In this document: positions 55,849 to 64,000 of the stretch, piece after piece
Position numbering within the stretch: the stretch's first letter is position 1
Layout: each line of letters starts with the position of its first letter
Program-made: the position numbers and the translations under genes
The notes under the pieces: model-generated
Databases searched by the model: none
The model's input: the letters and a program-made list of their open reading frames with translations, nothing else
What the model was told of the DNA's origin: nothing
DNA from: Fomitopsis serialis
Taxonomy: Eukaryota; Basidiomycota; Agaricomycetes; Polyporales; Fomitopsidaceae
Length of the DNA stretch: 64,000 nucleotides
Direction of reading: 5' to 3'
Assembly: GCF_022376445.1 (NCBI RefSeq)
Contig: NW_025955061.1
Coordinates: 1 to 64,000 of the forward strand

Positions 55849-58082
55849 TCACCGCGAGTGCCACGCGCCTGTCGAAGGCCCTCCGTAAAGGGAAGGATCC
55901 TGGACATACCCATGGTCAGGTCCCCATTGTCCCCCGATTTCTGCGGATTGTCCTGGGAAAGCGGAGTAAGCAGACGAGTCGAACGCGAGAGCTGTCTGGT
56001 GGCCGGTGCCTTGCGTTCCTGGGTGCTGTCCGGCATACATGGACGTCTGCATCTCGGGGGCCTGGCCCATCACCTCGCCGGTCGTCAGCACTGCGGGCGC
56101 GGAGAGGGTGCCGGGCACGTTGGACGTCATGGACGCCTGCATTGCGCCTGAGCGGACCGCTTCCTCGAAGCGAGCGGCAACGAACGCCTCGTATTCGGGA
56201 GTCACAATGAAGGGTTGATCTTCCGAGCTCTCGGCGGAACTCTCCGGCGCGGTAAGCGAGGGCGAGGGGAGCGGCGACGGCGCCTGGCTGGTGGACGCCA
56301 TCATGTTGTAATACGAGACGTGGTCGATGCTGAGGCTTCTGCCCAGCATCGCCGGTCGCTGGTGCATGTCTGTGGCTCCCATGTCATGCGCGGAGGCGGA
56401 AGACAACGCGTGCATCTCCTCGATGCTCAGGTCCGCTGAAGTCGCGTCGCGGCGGGCAAGCGCCTGCATTAACTGCGCGCCGCGCCCGATGTCGCGCCCG
56501 GTGGGCGAGCGAGTACTAGCCGAAGGGTGCTCGGGGGTATGAAATTCGGTGAGGCGAGGGGCCATGGCTTCCAGACTGCGCAGAGCAGCGGCAGTGGAGT
56601 CAGGCACTTGACCGGAGGCAGACGACGGTGATAATGGCTGCCAGGACCCTCTGTTCAACGCAAGACGATCGTCAACAGACGGCCGCTCGGCAGTAGGGCT
56701 GGAGCGCTGAGAGGATGGTGCAGTCGACGAGCCCGGCGACGCAATAACGGTCTCAGAGGAACGTACTGGTGGTCGAGGATAGGGCGCCGACAAGTCGAGA
56801 CGCGGTAGGATCGGTCGTCCAGGCACGTGGCCCTCAGCGAGAGTAGCAGTGCGTTTGGTCGGCTTTGCACCGTAACTGCGCTTCTTCGTCAAGCCGTGCA
56901 TGCGCTGGAGATAGCCGACGAGCCCGAGGGTGTCCGTGGTCGACCTGGAGTGGAGGGCGGGGCGCTCGTCTGGGCGCGGCGGCGACGTCGTTGAGACGGA
57001 GGAACGGCGGCTGGATGTCGGGCTAATGGGATGGGCTGGGGAGGACAAAGGCGAAGTGGTGGTTGGAGAGAGAGGGATCTCCGGGCTGCTGCGTCGGGTA
57101 TCGAGGAGGGGCACCGAAGTAGGAGTCGTCCTCATGCTGGTAGCTGCTTCAAAATACAAGCCGTCAACGCAAGAATGCGCCCGGCAACAATAGAACACAA
57201 ACCTCCTTGTTGTGGCTGCTGCAATGCACGCCCCGAGATGAGGATGGAAAAGCGAGTCGCATCGACCTCGAACCAGGGCGGGATCTCAGACAGTGTCTGG
57301 GCAAAGCGCTGCGAAAGTTGAGCAAGAGCTATCGTCAGATCCCGAGGACGGAGCATACCGTGCGAGAGAATAGATCACGGAAGGACCTCGATTCATTGGC
57401 GGGACCGACAATTAAGTGGAGGTGTATTTCCTCCTGCGGCGGAGACGGTCAGAAGGGACGCAAAGACCGACAGTTTGGTAACAAATGAGACCGACCTGAC
57501 ATAGTGCCAAGGCAGTGCCCACCCAAGGATCAATGCCAGCCTGGACGGGGCCAGGTCCTTCGGAGCCTGTTAGCAATGGCGACGCAGCAATAATAATGAG
57601 GTGCTGGTTAGTGCGACGCTGTTTGCCAGAGGCCAGGTAAACCTGTAAAGGCGAACTTACGATGTGATCAGGTCGTGACGGTGAGGCACAAAGAATCTTA
57701 CGTTGACGCAGCGTCGGATGGTGCCCGTCGAGATGAGAGTGTCCGTGTGGCGGCCGAGACTGAGATTAGGCAGGTTATTATAGTCGGCTAAAGTAGTGAC
57801 GGTCGTCGTCATGGGCGTAAATGCTGGCGAGCTTGTGAACCACCATATTCGAAATTGCTTCGGGCGGCATGAGCGGTAAGGTCGCCGATATATCATTGAC
57901 GTGCTCACCGGGTTCGTCTTGTTGTCTACGCGGAGACCGTGCAGTAGGGCGGGCAGGTATCGGTGTCGGACGTCGTCCCATTTGCCTAGCATTGTCTGCG
58001 AATCTTCCACCAAAACCAGAACGGAAACGGCGTGTCCGGAGGTGTTGGCGGCGGCAGATGGGAACGAGGTGCTCGGGTCCAT
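55849..58082 (-). CDS. VWA-domain protein with long disordered tail, Mediator subunit 25-like
   Basis: Probable subunit of the transcriptional Mediator complex, in the nucleus. The ATG at 58080-58082 gives MDPSTSFPSAAANTS, then VLVLVEDSQTMLGKWDDVR and YLPALLHGLRVDNKTNP before a GTGAGC donor at 57908. It resumes with IWWFTSSPAFTP at about 57858, then RTNQHLIIIAASPLLTGSEG, ALALCQ, IHLHLIVGPANESRSFRDLF and LAQLSQRFAQTLSEIPPWFE. This is the strand-helix layout of a Med25-type von Willebrand A domain. After an intron (about 57146-57205) the frame continues with AATSMRTTPTSVPLLDTRRS into some 430 Ser/Thr/Pro-rich residues, ending STGAWHSR at 55849. The VWA fold is well supported; the Med25 name rests on overall pattern memory. 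An alternative is another VWA regulator. Confidence 0.6.
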
Positions 58083-59037
58083 CGACGGAGAAGCCCCGCG
58101 GACGGTCTATGCTTGAGGGGGACAGACGGTGAATGTTATGACTGGAGAGATGGTAAGCGCTGCATCCGGAGGTGAGAACGTCGATAAGGTGAGCGTATAG
58201 TGATATGGGTCCTGGCGGACTTTCTATTATATAGTCTCGGGCGGTGAAACGCGGCGCGGAGACTTCCAGGCGCAGCCCGCTCCCGAGGAAAGAACCCTAA
58301 GGGCACGATAACTTACGGTGGGCTAAACAAAACGGTTAAAGCTTGATGGGAGCTGCCGTGGGCATATCTTCGACCAACCGAACGGAAGCTCAGTCGAGCG
58401 CGCCCCGTCCTGCCCCGTCCTCGGGGGTTTGACTCCATTTCCACTAATCTTGTCTGTTGATTCCTATCAGAGCGATCGTGCAGCTGAACTCACAGCGACA
58501 TGCTCTGTCGTCGGCCCGCAGGCGTGGACACATGTCGAGGCCGTACCGCAGCCATAAGTCCGAGGCGACAAGCGCGATCTGCTTCCGCTGTGAATGGTCT
58601 CCAAGCAGGACGCAGCCAAGACGGCGCAGGCGCGAACGATCTCATGACTTCCGGGGCCCCATTGTCAAATGACGGGCGCACTCCCGCATTCAAGTCTGCG
58701 GGCAGACGCCGCCGCACACGGTCATCTGCGTCTGTCGGGACATGCCCGGGCAGACACACACGCCCGATTCCGTGGGCGCGGAACAGTCTTTTGAGTTCGG
58801 CTGGCTGGGGGCGAGGACGCGCGAACCTTGTTGCCATGCCCCGCATTTACTTACGCGCAATTAATTTAGGCCTTCCCAGTATGGGCATACCGCAGGCACA
58901 GTGATCGTGTTTGAGCGTGTTTGGCACGCCCACCCGCGTCGCGCATGCCGGTGGCGGCTGAGGCTGCTGAGCAGCGCGTCGACCGTTGCCTCCATCCTCG
59001 TCCTCGTCGTCCAGCCACCGTCCACGTCCTCGCCGCC
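58083..59037. other. Divergent promoter region between the VWA and Whi2-like genes
   Basis: About 950 bp between two start codons pointing apart. A TATA-like TATATAAT on the minus strand at about 58226-58236 is about 145 bp before the VWA gene ATG. Short ORFs inside are antisense pairs of low quality. Confidence 0.45.
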
Positions 59038-60215
59038 ATGGCCGCCGTCTCGCTCTCCAACTCGCCTATCACGCAGGTGTCGCAGACACCAGTGCAGACG
59101 AACCTCCAGCCCCACCTCCTCACGAGATTGCTCCTCGATTTGCGCGGCAAACGCTTTTCCGTGGACCGCGAGACCATCATGAACCTTCCCGAATCCGTCC
59201 TGCTCTGTTTGTTTCCGAACGGGCTTGTACTAAGTCGTCAAAGCGCCGCGTTATCAGATGGAGGAGATAATGACGACTACGAGGAGCTTTACGCTGTAGA
59301 CGTGCGTGTCTTGGTCATCTAGCCGCCAGGGCTGTGAATCTCTCCCTAACCCCTTCGCTCCTTGCATAGTTTGATCCGGATTGTTTCTCATACGTGCTCA
59401 CGTTCTTCCGCAATGCCTCGGAGACGTTCTATGGCACCGCAACTTCGCCCGGCTTATTCGCGGCTCAGCAGCAACTCGTGGATGGCGGTTCTCCGACGTC
59501 TGACTTTGGGCCGTCGCCATCGCAGAACCCCCTCTTGACCAAGCAGGCTATTATCGTCCTCAGGGAAGAGCTCGAGTACTTTTCTATTCCGCCGAAGAAT
59601 ACCAGCGCATCGACGAACAGTAATGGAATTGCCAATGATGCCCTCCTCGATCTGAAGCGGAAATGCGGGGAATACCTCCTCCATAAGCGCAATATCTTCA
59701 CCGCGCTGCAGCGCAACGTCAACAAGGAAAACAACGTAGCGGAACAGCATCTCATTGACATGCTGTGCATGAGGTTGGTCGCGTAGTGCTTCCTTGGTTC
59801 CTCTACTCAGTTTATCTACAGCGGGTTCGACCGAGACGACGAATGGGGATACCGTGCCATGGAACCCTCACGCTGCTGCATCTCCTCAATAGCACTCGTA
59901 CTTCTGAAGACAGGCATAGTGCATCACCCGCCTGGTCCGACTGGCGAGAAGCAGGTTACCATTGATTATAACCAGATGGCGACGGCGCAGAAGCTGCTTC
60001 TCTTCTGGCGGAAGCCTGCGGTGCGTACTTTTTCCACGCTCGCGGCATGCTCTCCTGCTCATTGTCATCTGGCCGTGTAGCGGAAGTGCTGGTGGGATGG
60101 TCTGGAGATCAACCTTGCCGGCCCTGGGGAGCCGGAGAACTCGGTTAAGCTGTGGGCAAGACGGGTGTGGACGCTGGAGCTAAGCTTGGTGCGTGTCCAC
60201 TGTATTGCATACTGA
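59038..60215 (+). CDS. Whi2-like BTB/POZ growth regulator
   Basis: Yeast Whi2 links nutrient and stress signals to growth arrest with the Psr phosphatases, and its fungal homologues carry a BTB-like fold. The ATG at 59038 gives MAAVSLSNSPITQ. Exons: 59038-59301, 59370-59773, 59822-60020 and 60081-60215, with consistent phases. Family marks: RGKRFSVDRETIMNLPESVL, LCLFPNGLVLSRQ, an acidic DGGDNDDYEELYAVD, then across intron 1 FDPDCFSYVLTFFRNASE; later QAIIVLREELEYFSIPPK and, near the end, LEINLAGPGEPENSVKLWAR. The stop at 60213-60215 assumes no last intron. A GTGCGT donor at 60189 and an acceptor at about 60228 would instead extend the protein by some 40 residues to about 60349. Confidence 0.75.
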
Positions 60216-60862
60216 ATGATTACGCAGGGACTGACGCAGCGCATTCCAGGTCTAGTATATGTTTCACTTCATTCATTTGCTGTACACGCTACGCTTTACC
60301 GTCGGTTTCTTGCATCGGACTTCCGGAATACCCTATTCTCACCCGTGTGACGTACCTACTACTTCTCACCAATCCACTGCTGTGGTATCAGGTTATCTAC
60401 ATGGGAAGGCACGTCAGCGGTGCTGGTCAGCCCATCGTCATTGAACTTGGACACAGTCAGTATTGAACAAGGATCCAAAATATATGTGCCGGCTCACTCA
60501 CTTTTCATGACGATCGAACATGTCATTCTATATTCTCTACCACGACTTACCGTTCTTTCCGTTTACCACTACTCCGATGCATCGTAGCTACAGCGATTGT
60601 CTGGGCGATTTTCACGGGCAACGTCGTTAGTAACCCGTTATCAGATGCAAATCAAATCGTTCCAGAATGGGTTACAGCGATCGGACATTCGATCGCTTTG
60701 TGCTTCTGCACCTTGTCTGTTCCCGCCACCATCTCAAGCTCACTGAGTATAATCATTGCCGACTGCCGACTGACTAGTCTGCACGCTATCAGATCAGAAT
60801 ACTCGTCTGTACAAGTTCATAGAGAGGAGATCGTCGTACACAGCACTCCACACGGAAACATC
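60216..60862. other. Intergenic between Whi2-like and LTO1-like genes
   Basis: About 650 bp, holding the 3' UTR (or an alternative last exon) of the Whi2-like gene and the promoter of the next. Nothing else seen. Confidence 0.45.
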
Positions 60863-61506
60863 ATGGACTTCGACCTGGAAGAGCTTGTAAATGTGGAACA
60901 GACGTGCGTAATTCCTGGCTATCATGATTCATCTTGCCTGATGGTTGCAAACAAGGTTTTATGAAGAGGGTTACAAGGACGGGTTCGCACACGGCCGAAT
61001 CCATGGTTCTATCGAGGGGAGGGCCTTGGGACGAGAGAAAGGCTTCGAAATGTGGGAGGAACTCGGCTTCTACGAAGGCTTTGCCTTGCTGTGGCGAGCC
61101 GTCCTCTCCCAGAGAGGAACAACAGACGAGTGTGTCTTTCTTCCATTTCATTATGTTTCTCCGTGCGTGCTGACCACGCCACACTCCTTGCAGCCGGGCA
61201 GCACAGCATATTCGACAGCTCCTGGCACTTCTAGCTCAGTTCCCCCGCGTCAACCCGTCGGCTACGGAGCCATCTGAACTCGACATTCCGAAGCTCTTCC
61301 GACAAATCCGTTCCCGTTACAAAGCCCTGTGTGCCGTGCTGGGTGTGCAGCCCACACTGCACGCGGGCGCCCTGTCCTCCACCGCGGAAGATCGCGATCC
61401 CGTTGGACACTTGGCTGATGCTCCATCGGGCGGATCAAGGAGTGTATGGCCTGTGCACCCTGCTGCCAGCGCGCGCTCTGGGGCCGGGGAGCAACTCAGC
61501 TTTTGA
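60863..61506 (+). CDS. LTO1/Yae1-domain protein
   Basis: LTO1 homologues pair with Yae1 as adaptors that deliver iron-sulfur clusters to the ABC protein Rli1 in the cytosol. Three exons: 60863-60903, 60956-61129 and 61194-61506. MDFDLEELVNVEQT joins across intron 1 to FYEEGYKDGFAHGRIHG, continuing SIEGRALGREKGFEMWEELG and FYEGFA. That is the Yae1-type pattern of glycines every four residues (deca-GX3). After intron 2 come HIRQLLALLAQFPRVNPS and LDIPKLFRQIRSRYKALCAV, typical of the LTO1 C-terminal half. The tail is Ser/Gly/Ala-rich and ends QLSF; I see no C-terminal Trp, which some client adaptors use. Short and complete. Confidence 0.85.
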
Positions 61507-64000
61507 AGATCATCTTAGTCCCGTCGCGCTGCCACAACCGTGACGGTCGGACATATCACTATCGCACCACGGTCATATCGGGCAGGTCAATCAATAGAGT
61601 TTCCGTCCTGTAGGACCCCTCTGACCTTGGAGCTCTCAGGCATTTCGCCGCTGTTGTCTTCGTCGACTATCGCTGTCCAATCGCCATCTCAAGCCGCGCG
61701 TGTTCCTGCCCATTTGCGAGCTAGTGCAGCGCTTCAACCATCCGCAACAACCTGTGAGTTTGCGTTGGGGATCTCCGTTGCTTTCTCACTCATGTCATGT
61801 CTTCCGTATCGCGCTTCTGTCTTGGGCCCCATCCAGCTGAGTTGACTGCTCATGCCTTGTTCCTGGGAAGTTGTGCCGGAAGTGAACTCAATGCCTCGGG
61901 TATCGCGAGTGTCTTCTAACTCCAGATGAAGGACGCCGGATCAGCGAATCCCATAACTTGTATTTGGTGAACGCACAGTGAGCTCAGTAGAAGTTTGCTC
62001 GTGATTTCCCACCATCCGTTCAGCGGTGCCTCACTCCGACGCATACTGTTGCTTCTTATTCCCGGCGATCAAACATGGTCTTACAGTAATTCCTCCGACG
62101 GCTTCGTCATTGTGCACCTACAGGATCATCCCTCCACCTCAATGGCGGTCTGGTTCAGTTGGCGTACGCTGTACTGGTTCCCCTCCTTACTCCACCTGTT
62201 GTGGGCACGAGTTCACATGGAAAGGTAGCCCCGAGCAGCTCGTGGTAACGACGTGCCGCCGTAGAACTGATTACAAGATCGCCGCGCTCCCATCGTGGCG
62301 AGATCACAGTATAGTCGTCTCGTGCTCCTGACCGACCACCCGCCCGAAAGTGCTATCCAGGTGCTATCGCTCTCCCTCCAACTTTAAGTCAGCTAACCGG
62401 GAGAACGCTTGGTCAGTGTGCTAATGGTTCTATTCCTTATCACAGAGCATCAGGCTGGTCAGTGGGCGCGCCGCACCGCGCGCGAGGCAGCGCACGCCCG
62501 AATGTGACATCACGGCATTGGCTGGTGTTGTGCCTGTGGCTATATGGGTACGTTTTGTCGCACAGGCGAGGGCGCGTACAATCGTGTGTTTCCTCTGGGA
62601 TGCCTCTTTGTATGAAGCGTGGCGGTCAGCTGGCCTTACGCTGACCCCGCGATCCCATGTGGGCGTGGCCAGCGTGCCTCCGGACTTAACCCGCGTACGT
62701 GCGTACGTGTGCGGCCGACGCTGGCAGCCCTCGACTCGGAGGCATCTGCGCGGATCGCGAATGGGCCAAACATCGCCGCGGAGGCAGTCTGGGGCGGTGC
62801 ACTCGGAGCGAATTCGACGGCAAGGGCGGCCAGGCACGGTAACGACGATGGTGCTTGCAGGCCTGTGCGATGGGCTCCACGGTGTCGGACGGAACATACG
62901 GTACTATCTCTGTCTTGTCTATGCCCGTCATTTCCGATCCGCCAGTCCTCACAACATGTGCTAGTGATCATCGTGGCAGCCCATCTCCGCTGCACCGTAG
63001 TGCTATGACCGTCCGCAAGGGGACAAGACGGCTCGGTTAGGAAGCGATCCTGCTGAAGCCGGACAGTGGCCTGCCGTTGCAATCACGGATACCTCTGTGG
63101 GCACCTCAAGCCTCGGCGATAGCATCGCGGTGGAGATTGGGGAGGATAGTCAAACGACGCTGGGGGTGGTGCGTGGGTTCTTGCTTTTCTGGGCTGAAGG
63201 GTTAGTGCGTAGCCATTGGTGTCCGCTCGCGCATGGGCTCTCATGGAGGCGGGGTAGATGGTCGAGATAACCTAAACTAAGGGTGCGTTGACATGGTAGT
63301 TGCGCCAGGTGATTTCGCTTCTCCCAGAACCCCGTCGGCGTGCATTGAGATACAGCGCTGCGGGTCTATGTCAGCGCGTCTCTCTCGCCCGACGGTGTAC
63401 CAACTTGTGGGGTATTCTTTCGTCGATTGAATAGCTGGCTGACCTCGCGACTTTTATCGATCGTCAGGTGTAGCCTTCCTGGCGCGTGGCATCACCGATC
63501 ATCTTTGTGGGGACACACGTTGCCACTCCGAGAACGATGGCTACGTCAGGACAGTCGCCAGCGGTATGGTAGTCGGTATCTTGCCTGCCAATGTGGGTCG
63601 TTGTTCTCACTAATGCGTACCGACTTATTGGTGTCCTTTCCCCGGGTTCGCATGGTGGTTGAGGTATGTATGCGTCGGAGTATCCTTGCTGCTTTCAGCT
63701 GACTGGTCTTTCGTGATGCGTATTCAGTACTGCTCTATCCCGCGAGCCGCATGGGACTCCTGGCGGTCATGCACGCGACGGTCTGCATGAACTGCTGATG
63801 CATTCCCTGCATGGCTACCCCGTTGAGGATGTCTGGTAGTGGCCAGCCTTCGAGGGGGCTGACCGTTAGCGTCACCGCCGGTATCGCAATTCTGGAGGAG
63901 GAGCATTGTCTTCAAGGTCGTGCTCAAGGATTGCCCGAGCATTCCACACTCCAAACTTATGATCCAGTCTGGAAGACCCGTGCTATGTGCATCTGCCCTG
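61507..64000. other. Right end of window, no gene recognised
   Basis: About 2.5 kb. Frames up to 155 codons (62430-62897 minus, 62518-62964 plus, 62636-63082 minus) overlap one another over the same GC-rich stretch and have the Arg/Ala/Pro composition of chance ORFs. No splice-joined protein, repeat or RNA gene could be supported. A gene with small exons could be missed here. Confidence 0.4.

Noticed and set aside
62430..63082. Overlapping ORFs of 129-155 codons on both strands
   Set aside because: Mutually antisense in a GC-rich stretch, without motifs or splice-consistent neighbours.

Overview
This window looks like nuclear DNA of a basidiomycete fungus, most likely an agaricomycete. Genes carry many short introns (about 50-65 nt, GT..AG). 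The protein families fit that group: lineage-expanded MYND-finger proteins, a CYP monooxygenase with many introns, DUF6589-type transposon proteins and a large endonuclease/RT LINE. I see no bacterial operon structure, rRNA, CRISPR array or convincing tRNA.

Layout. (1) 1-7.5 kb: three head-to-tail paralogues on the minus strand of a MYND-type zinc-finger family (the first cut by the window edge). (2) 7.5-10.5 kb: gene-poor DNA with a degenerate GC/CT-rich repeat block and a decayed fragment of a gene whose fuller copy lies at 53-54.5 kb. (3) 10.55-12.67 kb: a cytochrome P450 (minus). (4) 12.7-16.1 kb: no gene recognised. (5) about 16.7-18.1 kb: a separate MYND gene (minus). (6) 19.66-22.34 kb: D-xylulose kinase (plus, six exons). 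(7) 22.9-39.4 kb: a LINE-like retrotransposon of about 10.7 kb with a 17-bp target duplication and a poly(A) tail. Nested in its 3' UTR is a 5,840-bp DNA transposon. (8) 39.63-42.38 kb: a copper amine oxidase (minus). (9) 44.74-52.82 kb: a fourth MYND paralogue, split by a second, nearly identical copy (5,821 bp) of the same DNA transposon. (10) 53.1-54.5 kb: hypothetical gene (minus). (11) 55.85-58.08 kb: a VWA plus disordered-tail protein resembling Mediator subunit 25 (minus). (12) 59.04-60.2 kb: Whi2-like BTB protein (plus). (13) 60.86-61.5 kb: LTO1/Yae1-domain protein (plus). (14) 61.5-64 kb: nothing recognised.

The DNA transposon is the most interesting object. Each copy encodes two convergent, intron-containing genes: a DUF6589-like protein (843 codons in copy 1) and a RecQ-like DEAH helicase. 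Both copies are flanked by perfect 10-bp target duplications. Each end has a terminal hairpin and a perfect 39-bp subterminal inverted repeat. This matches what I remember of the AcademH lineage (helicase-encoding Academ transposons with 9-10-bp duplications), but that name is an inference. The copies differ by about 27 single-base indels and, as far as I can see by eye, no substitutions. That implies either very recent transposition with unpolished sequence in the second copy, or a peculiar decay process.

The order of events can be partly read. The LINE entered a convergent intergenic gap between xylulokinase and amine oxidase without breaking either gene, and the DNA transposon then entered the LINE. 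Another copy of the DNA transposon entered a MYND paralogue exactly at the 3' edge of an exon. The two MYND loci are part of an older segmental duplication that also covers the tail of the neighbouring hypothetical gene.
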